In this document: positions 1 through 8,662 of the stretch, in pieces
Numbering within the stretch: position 1 is the first letter of the stretch
Layout: every line of letters starts with the position of its first letter
NCBI RefSeq assembly: GCF_937892565.1
Contig: NZ_CALAHQ010000005.1
Coordinates: 36,536 to 100,535, forward strand
DNA: 64,000 nucleotides
Direction of reading: 5' to 3'
DNA from: an uncultured Roseicyclus sp.
GTDB taxonomy: Bacteria > Pseudomonadota > Alphaproteobacteria > Rhodobacterales > Rhodobacteraceae
The notes under the pieces: generated by a model
The model's input: only the letters and a program-made list of their open reading frames with translations
Database searches by the model: none
Told to the model about the DNA's origin: nothing
Translations under genes and position numbers: made by a program

Positions 1-389
1 TCGCCTACATGACTGTCGATCAGACCTATGCGCTGGCGAATGGCGAATATGAGGCCGCACCAAAGCAAACCACCGCCGAAAAGGTCGCGTTCTTCTTTGG
101 CACAGCCGCGCCCACCATCCCGGTCTGGATCGGCGCATCGGCGCTTGGCATCGTGGTGGGTGAGGCGATCCCGCCCGCGCTTGGCCTTGATTTCGCGGTG
201 CCCATCACCTTCATCGCGCTGATCGCGCCCGCCTTGCGCACCTTGGCACATGTGGCCGCTGCGCTGACATCCATCGTGATGGCCATCGCGTTGAGCTTCC
301 TGCCGTGGAATTTGTGGCTTTTGGCCGCGGGTTTGGCGGCGATGATCGTCGGCGCCGAGGTCGAGCGCCGGATGGAGGCGCGCCGATGA
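1..389 (+). CDS. azlC: AzlC-type branched-chain amino-acid exporter subunit (5' truncated by window)
   Basis: The reading frame is already open at the window edge, so the N-terminal part is missing. About 128 residues remain, with several hydrophobic segments and a short charged tail ending RRMEARR. AzlC is the large inner-membrane subunit of the two-part LIV-E exporter (E. coli YgaZH) that expels branched-chain amino acids and analogues. The call rests on the membrane pattern and above all on the next gene, an AzlD-type partner whose ATG overlaps this stop (ATGA), which implies translational coupling. The internal ATG at position 9 is not taken as the start because the protein would then be far too short for the family. 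Confidence 0.8.
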   Translation, partial: AYMTVDQTYALANGEYEAAPKQTTAEKVAFFFGTAAPTIPVWIGASALGIVVGEAIPPALGLDFAVPITFIALIAPALRTLAHVAAALTSIVMAIALSFLPWNLWLLAAGLAAMIVGAEVERRMEARR

Positions 390-715
390 ATTATACCGCG
401 ACCGAGATTTGGCTGATCATTCTGGCGTTGGGCGTTGGCACCTTTCTGGTGCGGTTTTCCTTCCTTGGCATTCCGGGCGATCGCGCGCTTCCTGCATGGC
501 TGTTGCGGCATCTGCGCTACACGGCGGTGGGCATATTGCCCGCGATGGTGACACCTCTGGTGCTCTGGCCTCAGGCCACGGGTGGCCAGTTGGACATCAG
601 CCGCATCGCGGCGGCGAGTTTGGCGCTGGCGGTCGGGCTTTGGACAAGGAACGCCATCTGGGCGATTGTGGCGGGCATGGCCAGCCTTTGGGGTTTGGGC
701 TGGCTCTTGGCCTGA
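386..715 (+). CDS. azlD: AzlD-type branched-chain amino-acid exporter small subunit
   Basis: This 109-residue protein has four hydrophobic segments and the early TFLVRFSF segment typical of AzlD. It is the small partner of AzlC in the LIV-E exporter in the inner membrane. The start ATG overlaps the azlC stop by four bases, so the pair is one transcription unit. Length matches the family (about 100-110 residues). No further gene follows closely: about 100 bases separate it from the bicarbonate transporter downstream. Confidence 0.88.
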   Translation: MNYTATEIWLIILALGVGTFLVRFSFLGIPGDRALPAWLLRHLRYTAVGILPAMVTPLVLWPQATGGQLDISRIAAASLALAVGLWTRNAIWAIVAGMASLWGLGWLLA

Positions 716-819
716 TTGTTCGATTATTCAGAACCAAAACAACAAAACCTGTATTTTTATTTGTGCTTTCTGCGCGGCATATCCCCCCGATGTTTTGGCT
801 TTGGGTCAGGGATCGGACC

Positions 820-1866
820 ATGGATATTCTGTTCGACATGGCGGCGACACTGGTCGCGCAGTTGCAAAAACCCACTCTGGCTTTCTTGATCGGGGGCATG
901 GTTCTGGCGGCGATGGGCAGCAAGCTGACCGTGCCAGACCCGGTTTACAAATTCATCGTTCTGGTCTTGTTGCTCAAGGTGGGGCTTGGGGCTGGCATCT
1001 CGGTGCGCGAGGCCCATGTGATCGCGCTGGCCGTGCCTGCGATCGCGGCGGCCTTGGTGGGTGTGGCCATCGTGGTCTTGGGTGCGGGCACGCTGGCGCG
1101 GACCCGGGGCGTCAATCGGATGGATGGCATGGCGACTGCGGGGCTTTTCGGCGCGGTTTCTGCCTCGACCTTGGCGGCGGGCATGGTGATGCTGGACGCC
1201 GAAGGCATCGCCTACGAGGGTTTTATCGGGGCGCTTTACCCCTTCATGGATATTGCGGCGCTGGTCACGGCGATCCTTCTGGCCAAGATGAGCGCGCTGC
1301 GCGCGGCCACTGCCCGGCCTGCGGGTGGTGGCACGGCCACGCTGGCTGCGGGTGGCGGCGCGGGCGATGGCATTGTCAAGGACATCCTGACCGACACGCT
1401 GAAAAGCCCGGCCATTTCCGCCTTGCTTCTGGGGCTTGCCATCGGTCTTTTCGGTCGGCCCGAACAGGTTTACGCCAGCTTTTATGAGCCGTTGTTCCGG
1501 GGCCTCCTGTCGATCCTGATGCTGATCATGGGCATGGAGGCATGGGCGCGGTTGGGCGAAATGCGGAAAGTGGCGCATGCCTATGTCCTTTATGGCGTCG
1601 CCGCACCTTTTGTGCATGGCGCGCTGGGCTTTGGCGCGGGGCTGGTCGCCCATCACCTGACCGGGTTTTCCGCAGGCGGCGTGGTGCTGTTGGCGGTGAT
1701 GGCTGCGTCCAGTTCGGACATCTCGGGCCCGCCCACCTTGCGCGCGGCCTTGCCCGAGGCGAACCCAAGCGCCTATGTCGGCACATCGACGGGGATCGGC
1801 ACGCCGGTGGCGATCTTGTCGATCCCGGTCTGGATCGCGCTGGCCGACTGGCTGATCGGCGCATGA
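820..1866 (+). CDS. SbtA-type sodium-dependent bicarbonate transporter family protein (DUF897)
   Basis: This 348-residue integral membrane protein has about ten hydrophobic segments in two halves separated by a Gly/Ala-rich cytoplasmic loop (residues about 155-185). Conserved family stretches are visible: KVGLGAGISVREA near residue 58, GLFGAVSAST in the first half and AASSSDISGPPTLR in the second. SbtA in cyanobacteria imports bicarbonate with sodium; proteobacterial members are mostly uncharacterised. An in-frame ATG at 790 would add ten residues; 820 is preferred because it gives the MDIL N-terminus that enters the first helix directly. It is followed on the same strand by a LysR-family gene, a common arrangement for this family. 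Substrate is inferred from homology only. Confidence 0.85.
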   Translation: MDILFDMAATLVAQLQKPTLAFLIGGMVLAAMGSKLTVPDPVYKFIVLVLLLKVGLGAGISVREAHVIALAVPAIAAALVGVAIVVLGAGTLARTRGVNRMDGMATAGLFGAVSASTLAAGMVMLDAEGIAYEGFIGALYPFMDIAALVTAILLAKMSALRAATARPAGGGTATLAAGGGAGDGIVKDILTDTLKSPAISALLLGLAIGLFGRPEQVYASFYEPLFRGLLSILMLIMGMEAWARLGEMRKVAHAYVLYGVAAPFVHGALGFGAGLVAHHLTGFSAGGVVLLAVMAASSSDISGPPTLRAALPEANPSAYVGTSTGIGTPVAILSIPVWIALADWLIGA

Positions 1867-1875
1867 TCTGATTTA

Positions 1876-1888
1876 TCTGTAAAACAGA
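1876..1888. promoter_or_regulatory. Candidate LysR-type T-N11-A operator
   Basis: TCTGT-AAA-ACAGA is a perfect 5-bp dyad forming a T-N11-A motif, the usual LysR-family recognition pattern. It lies 26 bases before the ATG of the downstream LysR gene and just after the transporter stop, in an AT-rich patch, so autoregulation of the regulator is the simplest reading. Binding is inferred. Confidence 0.4.
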
Positions 1889-1913
1889 AACAATCGTTCT
1901 AATTTAACGCATC

Positions 1914-2798
1914 ATGGATCGGCTGAATTACCATCATCTGCGCTATTTCCGCGAGGTTGCGCGCGAAGGTCATCTGACGCGCGCGGCCGAGCGGTTGAAC
2001 CTGTCGCAATCCGCGCTGTCGGCGCAGATCCGCCATCTGGAGGATCGTCTGGGTCATGCGCTGTTCGAACGGCGCGGGCGACAGTTGATCCTGACCGAAG
2101 CCGGGCGGATCGCGCTTGACCATGCTGAGCGGATTTTTGGCACCGGCGCGGAATTGCTGGCCGCCTTGGGCGATGGGGGTCATAGGGCACGGCCCTTGCG
2201 GGTGGGGGCGATCTCGACGCTGTCGCGCAATTTCCAGATGCGCTTTTTGCGCCCGGTCCTGGGCGAGGGGCCAGATGCCGTGCCCTTGGCCCTGGTTTCG
2301 GGGTCAGGCGGCATGTTGTTGCCGCGTCTTGCGGGGTTGGCGCTGGATGTGGTGCTTTCGACCGAACCGCATGATCGCGCTGCCTTTCCCGAACTGACCG
2401 CGCACCGGATCGCGGCACAGCCCGTGGCGCTGGTCGGCACCATCGACCGCATGCGCGGGCGCGATGCCGATTGGCTTTTGCGCCATCAACCCTTGATCTT
2501 GCCCACCGAAAGCTCGATCCGCACCGGGTTCGATGCGCTTTGCGCGCGTCGCACCATCACGCCCAACATCGTGGCCGAGGTGGACGACATGGCCATGGTG
2601 CGCTTGCTGGTGCGCCACGATGTGGGCGTGGCGCTGGCGCCGTTGGTCGTGGTGCAAGATGAAATCGGGGCCGGCATCTTGATGCAGGCGCCGGGCGATC
2701 TGGGCATCGTCGAGAATTTCTATGCCATCACCGCGACGCGCAATTTCCCGCACCCCGCGCTCAAGCGGTTGCCGCCCCACACCGGGTTCAGTCCCTGA
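1914..2798 (+). CDS. LysR-family transcriptional regulator, NhaR-like
   Basis: This is a 294-residue regulator. Residues about 5-64 form the LysR winged helix-turn-helix, with the recognition segment SQSALSAQIRHLE; the opening YHHLRYFREVA is like NhaR. The rest is the effector-binding domain. It sits 47 bases after the SbtA-type transporter on the same strand and probably controls it; the inducer is unknown (sodium, pH or inorganic carbon would fit). The 3' end overlaps the convergent pheA gene by 11 bases, so no separate terminator can exist between them. Confidence 0.88.
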   Translation: MDRLNYHHLRYFREVAREGHLTRAAERLNLSQSALSAQIRHLEDRLGHALFERRGRQLILTEAGRIALDHAERIFGTGAELLAALGDGGHRARPLRVGAISTLSRNFQMRFLRPVLGEGPDAVPLALVSGSGGMLLPRLAGLALDVVLSTEPHDRAAFPELTAHRIAAQPVALVGTIDRMRGRDADWLLRHQPLILPTESSIRTGFDALCARRTITPNIVAEVDDMAMVRLLVRHDVGVALAPLVVVQDEIGAGILMQAPGDLGIVENFYAITATRNFPHPALKRLPPHTGFSP

Positions 2799-3618
2799 CA
2801 GAGGCCGCCGGATAGGTGCCGAGGATTTTCAGGAAGCTGGTGAAATAGGCCAGTTCCTCGAGCGCCAGCTTGACGTTGTCATCCTCGGGGTGGCCTTCGA
2901 TGTCGGCGTAGAATTGTGTGGCCGTGAACGAACCATCGACCATGTAGCTTTCCAGCTTGGTCATGTTGACGCCATTGGTCGCGAAACCGCCCATCGCCTT
3001 GTAGAGCGCGGCGGGAATGTTGCGCACGCGGAACACGAAGGTCGTCATCATGTGATCGGATCGCCGCGCCATATTGGCATCGCGGGACATGATCAAGAAG
3101 CGCGTGGTGTTGGTGTCGTGATCTTCGATGTGGCGGGCCAGCACATCCAGCCCGTAGATCTCGGCGGCCAGTTCGGATGCAAGCGCCGCCTTGCTGCGGT
3201 CGCCCCAGGCCGCCACATCGCGGGCTGCGCGCGCATTGTCGGGGCTGACCTGACCCTTCAGATCATGCGCGCGCAAGAACCGCGCGCATTGCGGCAAGAG
3301 CACAAGATGCGACCATGCCTCGCGGATGTCGGACAGCTGTGCGCCCGGCACGGCCAACAGGTTGATATGCACCCGCACAAAGGCCTCATCGACGATATGC
3401 AGCCCCGACGACGGCAACAGCCGGTGAATGTCGGCCACCCGGCCATAGGTGGTGTTTTCGACCGGCAGCATGGCCTGACTGGCGCGACCCGATTGCACGG
3501 CCTCGATCGCGTCCTCGAATGTGGCGCAGGGCAGCGCCTCCATTCCGGGGCGGGCGTCATGGATGGCCTGATGCGAATAGGCACCCGGCTCACCTTGAAA
3601 GGCGATGCGATCGGTCAT
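2788..3618 (-). CDS. pheA: Prephenate dehydratase
   Basis: The enzyme converts prephenate to phenylpyruvate in phenylalanine synthesis. The 276-residue protein has the catalytic domain (N-terminal about 180 residues, with FQGEPGAYSH, the substrate-binding LPVENT and the NTTRF motif containing the essential Thr-Arg-Phe) followed by an ACT domain. There is no fused chorismate mutase. In the ACT domain the usual GALV and ESRP phenylalanine-binding motifs read AALYK and ESYM. An upstream in-frame ATG at 3633 would add five residues; 3618 gives the MTDRIAFQGEPG N-terminus normal for the family. The gene overlaps the convergent LysR gene by 11 bases. Confidence 0.93.
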   Translation of the reverse strand: MTDRIAFQGEPGAYSHQAIHDARPGMEALPCATFEDAIEAVQSGRASQAMLPVENTTYGRVADIHRLLPSSGLHIVDEAFVRVHINLLAVPGAQLSDIREAWSHLVLLPQCARFLRAHDLKGQVSPDNARAARDVAAWGDRSKAALASELAAEIYGLDVLARHIEDHDTNTTRFLIMSRDANMARRSDHMMTTFVFRVRNIPAALYKAMGGFATNGVNMTKLESYMVDGSFTATQFYADIEGHPEDDNVKLALEELAYFTSFLKILGTYPAASVRD

Positions 3619-3722
3619 CTCTTGCGGTCCCATGTGGGCGTTTCGTCGCGCTCCCTACACCTTGCCATGGATCGGTGAAACCCCATACATACCCTCAAAT
3701 TCGCGAGATGGATGGGAATACC

Positions 3723-4244
3723 ATGTTCGACACCATGACCATCACCAAGGCATTCGCGTCCGTATGTGGCGCGCTGTTGGTGCTTTTGCTGGGTGGCTGG
3801 GCCGCCGAAAGCCTCTATAATATCGAAAAGCACGGCGACGATCACGTCCCGGGTTATGCCATTCTTGTGCATGACGACAGCGCCGAAGAAGCCCCCGCCG
3901 AAGAAGTGGTCGAGGTGGCCTTTGCCGATGTCTATGCCACCGCCGATGCGGCCGCCGGTGAGCGGCTGTGGCGCCAGTGTGGTGCCTGCCATCAGCTCAA
4001 CCCCGGTGCCAATGGCGTCGGCCCCTATCTTCATGGGGTCGTGAACCGGCCCAAGGGGTCGGCCGCAGGGTTCAACTATTCCGCCGCGATTGCAGGATTG
4101 GGTGGCGAGTGGACGCCGGAAAACCTGTCGGGGTTTCTGGAAAATCCGCGCGGCTATGCGCCCGGCACCTCGATGTCGTATAATGGCATGCGTGAAGTCA
4201 CCGACCGCGCAAACCTGATCGCCTATCTCGCGACCTTTCAATAA
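3723..4244 (+). CDS. cycY: Membrane-anchored cytochrome c (cytochrome c(y) type)
   Basis: This 173-residue protein carries an uncleaved N-terminal membrane anchor (about residues 8-28), an acidic Ala/Pro/Glu linker (about 50-68) and a class I cytochrome c domain with the haem site CGACH (Cys86, Cys89, His90) and a Met ligand in GTSMSY. The order anchor-linker-haem domain is that of Rhodobacter/Paracoccus cytochrome c(y)/c552, which carries electrons from the bc1 complex to terminal oxidases (and reaction centres in phototrophs). Start 3723 gives MFDTMTITKA; an in-frame ATG at 3708 is possible. A hairpin followed by four T residues ends the transcript. Confidence 0.9.
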   Translation: MFDTMTITKAFASVCGALLVLLLGGWAAESLYNIEKHGDDHVPGYAILVHDDSAEEAPAEEVVEVAFADVYATADAAAGERLWRQCGACHQLNPGANGVGPYLHGVVNRPKGSAAGFNYSAAIAGLGGEWTPENLSGFLENPRGYAPGTSMSYNGMREVTDRANLIAYLATFQ

Positions 4245-4265
4245 GCGTCACGCACGGCATGTCTG

Positions 4266-4291
4266 GGGCCGCCCCAAGGGGCGGTCCTTTT
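4266..4291 (+). terminator. Rho-independent terminator after cycY
   Basis: A ten-pair GC-rich stem (one G-U pair) with arms GGGCCGCCCC and GGGGCGGTCC around AA is followed by TTTTC, 22 bases after the cytochrome stop codon. Confidence 0.8.
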
Positions 4292-4421
4292 CATTTGGTC
4301 AAGCCCGGGTGGCATGGACAATCACGCAATCGCAACTTGAACCTGCGCGGGGGCTGGTCTCTAACCTGTTGTGACCCAGATACTGATCAGGTTCCATCAG
4401 CGCAGAAGCCCGGAGATCCGA

Positions 4422-6314
4422 ATGGCCATTCGCCCGTCCGTCTTGCACCACCCCAGCCTGTCATCGCTTTCATTGGCTGCCGCACTTGCGCTGATTGCGC
4501 CGCAGGTGTCGGCGCAAGAGCCAGAGCTGATCGTCACCCATGCTGTCGCGACCTTTGGGGTTGAGGATCTGACATATGCTGCGGATTTTCCGCATCTCGC
4601 TTATGTCAACCCAGACGCACCCAAGGGCGGGGAGATGTCGCTGAGCTGGTCAAGCGGGGGGGGCACGTTCGATTCCCTGCATCCCTATACCGATCAGGGC
4701 AACCCGGCGGTGCTGGCATCGATCTTTTTCGAATCACTTCTGGATTCGACACTCGACACGATCGGCGAAAGCTATTGCCTGTTGTGTGAAACCATCGCCT
4801 ATCCTCAGGACCGGTCCTATGTGATCTTTACCCTGCACGAAGCGGCGCGGTTTTCGGATGGCACGCCGGTTACGGCGGATGATGTGCTGTTTTCCTACGA
4901 AATCTTGCGGGACGAAGGGCTACCGTCGTTCCGCGCCAATATTCCGCTGACGCTGGCCGGGGCCGAAGTGCTGGATGCGCGCCGCATCCGGTTCGATTTC
5001 AACCCCGACAGCCAGCTGCGCGGCCGGATCGAGGCGGCGGGCGGTTTGCCCGTCTTCAGCCGTGCCAGCCACGAGGCCAGCGGCCTGCCCTTTTCGGACA
5101 GCCGCCTGACGCCGCTCGTGGGCTCGGGCCCCTATGTGCTGGGCACGGTCGATCCGGGCCGCTCAACCGTGTTCACGCGCAACCCCGGATATTGGGGCCG
5201 TGATCTGCCGATCAACCGCGGCCGGCACAATTTCGACAGCATCCGGGTCGAATACTACGCCGATGCCATTGCCGCCTTTGAGGGGTTCACCGCTGGAAAC
5301 TATCTGTTCCGTCAGGAAAACAGTTCTCAGAATTGGGCCAACAGCTACAACTTTCCGCGCCTGAACGATGGCATCGTGATCCGCGAGGAAATTCCGCAAG
5401 GTGTGATCGCTTCGGGCCAGAGCTTTGTGTTCAACCTGCGGCGCGAGAAATTTCAAGACCCGCGTGTGCGCGAAGCCGTCGCGCTGATGTTCAACTTTGA
5501 ATGGACCAACCAGACGCTGTTTTACGGGCTTTACGCGCCCATCGACAGTTTCTGGGAAAACACCCATCTGGAGGCAGAGGGGATCGTATCAGGGGCCGAA
5601 TTGGCGGTGCTGGAGCCCTTGCGCGGGCGTGTGCCCGACGCGGTCTTTGCCGAGCCGCCCTTTGCCACGCCACCGTCGGATGTGGAGCGGACCTTTGACC
5701 GCGCACAGGCGCGGCGCGCGTCCAGCCTGCTGGAGCAAGCGGGTTGGACACCGGGCAGCGACGGGTTGTTGCGCAATGCCGCCGGTCAGGCGCTTGAGGT
5801 CGAATTCCTCAACGCCAGCCCGCTGTTTGACCGGATCATCAACCCCTATGTCGAAAACCTGCGCGCCATCGGGATCGATGCGCGTCTTACCCGGGTGGAT
5901 GGCGCACAGTTGAGCCAGCGCCAGCGCGACGCCGATTTCGACATGCTGACCGGCAATTTCCCGATGGGGTATGAGCCGGGAACCGGGCTGCGCCAATATT
6001 TCGGGTCGCTCGGCGCCAGCGAATCGCTGTTCAACGTGGCGGGTCTGGCTGATCCGGCGGTGGATGAGTTGCTTGAAACCGTGATCCGCGCCGAAACCCG
6101 CGACGAGATGGAAACCGCCACCCGCGCGCTGGACCGGGTGCTGCGCAGCCTTCGCATCCGGGTGCCGCAATGGTTCAACCAGAATGCATGGGTGGCCTAT
6201 TACAACCACTACCGCTACCCCGAAACGCTGCCGCCCTATGGCATCGGGTTTCTCGATTTCTGGTGGGTGGACCCGGTGGCCGAACAGGCGCTGCGCGATC
6301 AGGGCGTTCTGTAA
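4422..6314 (+). CDS. yejA: YejA-like periplasmic oligopeptide-binding protein of ABC transporter
   Basis: The 630-residue solute-binding protein (SBP_bac_5 family) has a signal peptide (hydrophobic SLAAALALIAPQVSAQ, cleavage near residue 31). The N-terminal HAVATFGVEDLTYAADFPH and the later FNLRREKFQDPRVREAVALM are typical of YejA. It captures peptides in the periplasm and hands them to YejBE. The next genes on the same strand are yejB (6-base gap), yejE and yejF, so this is one operon. Two cysteines in CLLC (about residues 123-126) are unusual for a periplasmic binding protein and could form a disulfide. The ligand is not known; E. coli YejABEF imports microcin C-type peptides. Confidence 0.9.
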   Translation: MAIRPSVLHHPSLSSLSLAAALALIAPQVSAQEPELIVTHAVATFGVEDLTYAADFPHLAYVNPDAPKGGEMSLSWSSGGGTFDSLHPYTDQGNPAVLASIFFESLLDSTLDTIGESYCLLCETIAYPQDRSYVIFTLHEAARFSDGTPVTADDVLFSYEILRDEGLPSFRANIPLTLAGAEVLDARRIRFDFNPDSQLRGRIEAAGGLPVFSRASHEASGLPFSDSRLTPLVGSGPYVLGTVDPGRSTVFTRNPGYWGRDLPINRGRHNFDSIRVEYYADAIAAFEGFTAGNYLFRQENSSQNWANSYNFPRLNDGIVIREEIPQGVIASGQSFVFNLRREKFQDPRVREAVALMFNFEWTNQTLFYGLYAPIDSFWENTHLEAEGIVSGAELAVLEPLRGRVPDAVFAEPPFATPPSDVERTFDRAQARRASSLLEQAGWTPGSDGLLRNAAGQALEVEFLNASPLFDRIINPYVENLRAIGIDARLTRVDGAQLSQRQRDADFDMLTGNFPMGYEPGTGLRQYFGSLGASESLFNVAGLADPAVDELLETVIRAETRDEMETATRALDRVLRSLRIRVPQWFNQNAWVAYYNHYRYPETLPPYGIGFLDFWWVDPVAEQALRDQGVL

Positions 6315-6320
6315 GGGGAT

Positions 6321-7475
6321 ATGGGCGCCTATATCCTCAGACGCATCTTGCTGATGATCCCGACGCTGTTCGGGATCATGGTGATCAATTTCGCGCTGAC
6401 GCAATTCGTGCCGGGCGGACCGATCGAACAGGTCATCGCCCAGCTTGAGGGAGAGGGCGATGTCTTTGCCGGTATCTCGGGTGGCGGGTCCGAGACGATG
6501 GGCGCGGATGAGATCGAAGGCAGCAGCTATGAAGGCGCGCGCGGTCTGCCGCCGCAATTTCTTGATGAATTGCGGGTGCAGTTCAATTTTGCCCGCATCG
6601 TATGCGAAGATGGGTTCACCGGCACGCCGAGCCTGCGGGCTGCGCAATGTGCGGCCGAGGATATTCCGGGTCTGGAACGCTTTGGCCTGATGATGTGGGA
6701 TTATGTCCGCTTTGATTTCGGGGAAAGCTATTTCCGATCCATCTCGGTGATCGATCTGGTGATCGAGAAAATGCCTGTGTCGATCACGCTGGGGCTGTGG
6801 TCGACGGTGATTGCCTATCTGGTGTCGATCCCTCTGGGCATCGCCAAGGCCACGCGCGATGGCACCAAATTCGACACATGGACCAGCGGCGTGATCATCG
6901 TGGCCTATGCGATCCCCGGGTTCTTGTTTGCCATCATGCTTTTGGTGCTGTTTGCGGGGGGGCGCTATTTCCAGATCTTTCCGCTGCGCGGCCTGACCTC
7001 GGACGGGTGGGAGGACATGAGCCTGATCCGGCAGATCGGCGATTATTTCTGGCACATCACCTTGCCGGTTCTGGCCTCGACCATCTCGGCCTTTGCCACG
7101 CTGACGCTTTTGACCAAGAACAGCTTTCTGGATGAAATCCGCAAGCAATACGTCATGACCGCCCGCGCCAAGGGGCTGGGCGAGGGGCGCGTGCTTTACG
7201 GTCATGTGTTCCGCAACGCCATGCTGATCGTGATCGCGGGCTTTCCGGCGGTGTTCGTGGGTGTGTTTTTCGGCGGTTCGCTGATCATCGAGACGATCTT
7301 TTCTCTCGACGGTCTGGGGCGGCTGGCCTTTGAGGCGGCGGTCAGTCGCGATTACCCGGTGATTTTCGGCACGCTCTTTGTCTTTGGTCTGATCGGGCTG
7401 GTGGTCAATATCCTGTCCGACCTGATGTATGTCTGGATCGATCCGCGCATCGATTTCGACACGCGAGAGACCTGA
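6321..7475 (+). CDS. yejB: Oligopeptide ABC transporter permease YejB
   Basis: This is a 384-residue inner-membrane permease with MGAYILRRILLMIPTLFGI at the N-terminus, the first transmembrane helix of the DppB/OppB/YejB family. After helix 1 comes an extracytoplasmic insert of about 100 residues (about 35-135) with two cysteines, then five more helices. The EAA loop is visible as YVMTARAKGLGEGRVLYGHV. Start is six bases after yejA; yejE follows after five bases. It pairs with YejE to form the peptide channel. Confidence 0.93.
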   Translation: MGAYILRRILLMIPTLFGIMVINFALTQFVPGGPIEQVIAQLEGEGDVFAGISGGGSETMGADEIEGSSYEGARGLPPQFLDELRVQFNFARIVCEDGFTGTPSLRAAQCAAEDIPGLERFGLMMWDYVRFDFGESYFRSISVIDLVIEKMPVSITLGLWSTVIAYLVSIPLGIAKATRDGTKFDTWTSGVIIVAYAIPGFLFAIMLLVLFAGGRYFQIFPLRGLTSDGWEDMSLIRQIGDYFWHITLPVLASTISAFATLTLLTKNSFLDEIRKQYVMTARAKGLGEGRVLYGHVFRNAMLIVIAGFPAVFVGVFFGGSLIIETIFSLDGLGRLAFEAAVSRDYPVIFGTLFVFGLIGLVVNILSDLMYVWIDPRIDFDTRET

Positions 7476-7480
7476 TCGCG

Positions 7481-8662
7481 ATGGCCATGCCCGATCCTGT
7501 CCCCGCCAAGACCAATCCCCCCGTCGCGGTGCGTCCACCGCCCTTGCGGCGTGGGTGGCTGTCGCCGCTGAACCGGCGCCGCTGGCACAATTTTACCGCC
7601 AACCGCCGCGCCTATTGGTCCTTGTGGGTGTTTGCGGTGTTTTACGGGCTGAGCCTGTTTGCCGAAGTCATCGCCAATGACCGGCCCATTCTGGTGCAGC
7701 ACCGTGGCGCCTACTACATGCCGATCTTCGCTTTCTACCCCGAGACCGAGTTTGGTGGCGATTTCCGAACCGAAGCCGTTTACCGCGACATCGAGGTGCA
7801 ATGCCTGATCGTGTCGGGCGGCCTTGAGGCGTGCTGGGATGATCCCGCCGCCGTGATCGAGACGGTGCAGGCGACCGGCGCCTTCAACGGCGAAACGGTG
7901 GATGAGGGATGGCTGCTGTGGCCGCTCATTCCCTATGCCTACAACACCGTCAATGACATCGGCCGCGCCGCCCCGTCACCGCCTGATGGCGACCATTGGC
8001 TGGGCACCGATGACACCGCGCGCGATGTGCTGGCGCGGGTGATCTATGGCTTTCGCCTGTCGGTGACCTTTGCGCTGGTCGTGACCTTTCTGACCTCGGT
8101 CATCGGCATCGCGGCGGGGGCTGCACAGGGTTTCTATGGCGGTTGGCTGGATCTGGTCTTTCAGCGCATCATCGAGATCTGGAACTCCACGCCGAGCCTT
8201 TACATCATCATCATCGTCTCGGCGATTTTCGTGATGGATTTCTGGCTTTTGGTGTTCTTGATGGTGCTGTTTGGCTGGACGGGTCTTGTGGGGGTGGTGC
8301 GGGCCGAGTTTCTGCGGGCGCGCAATTTCGAATATGTGCGCGCGGCGCGCGCGCTGGGCGTGTCGAACGGCACGATCATGTTCCGCCATGTCTTGCCCAA
8401 TGCGATGGTGGCGACGCTGACCTTTTTGCCCTTTATCGTCACGGGCACCATTGGCGGGCTGGCCAGCCTTGATTTTCTGGGCTTTGGCCTTCCGTCTTCG
8501 GCACCCAGCTTGGGCGAGATGACGCTTCAGGCCAAGAACAACCTTCAGGCGCCTTGGCTGGCCTTTACCGCGTTTTTCGCCTTTGCGATCATGCTGTCGC
8601 TTCTGGTGTTCATCTTCGAAGGGGTGCGCGACGCCTTCGATCCCAGAAAGACGTTTCGATGA
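7481..8662 (+). CDS. yejE: Oligopeptide ABC transporter permease YejE
   Basis: The 393-residue permease has the YejE layout: a proline-rich cytoplasmic N-terminus with PLNRRRWHNFTANRRAYWSL before helix 1, a large extracytoplasmic insert (about residues 70-160, containing two cysteines), the DNHWLGTDDTARDVL-like segment (here DHWLGTDDTARDVLARV), then five helices with the EAA loop YVRAARALGVSNGTIMFRHV. Together with YejB it forms the membrane channel. The stop overlaps the yejF start (ATGA), which implies translational coupling. Confidence 0.93.
   Translation: MAMPDPVPAKTNPPVAVRPPPLRRGWLSPLNRRRWHNFTANRRAYWSLWVFAVFYGLSLFAEVIANDRPILVQHRGAYYMPIFAFYPETEFGGDFRTEAVYRDIEVQCLIVSGGLEACWDDPAAVIETVQATGAFNGETVDEGWLLWPLIPYAYNTVNDIGRAAPSPPDGDHWLGTDDTARDVLARVIYGFRLSVTFALVVTFLTSVIGIAAGAAQGFYGGWLDLVFQRIIEIWNSTPSLYIIIIVSAIFVMDFWLLVFLMVLFGWTGLVGVVRAEFLRARNFEYVRAARALGVSNGTIMFRHVLPNAMVATLTFLPFIVTGTIGGLASLDFLGFGLPSSAPSLGEMTLQAKNNLQAPWLAFTAFFAFAIMLSLLVFIFEGVRDAFDPRKTFR

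Noticed and set aside
5589..7538. A 649-codon open frame on the minus strand
   Set aside because: It is antisense to yejA, yejB and yejE, has low-complexity His/Arg/Asp/Gln-rich text and no family motif; such frames are common opposite GC-rich genes.
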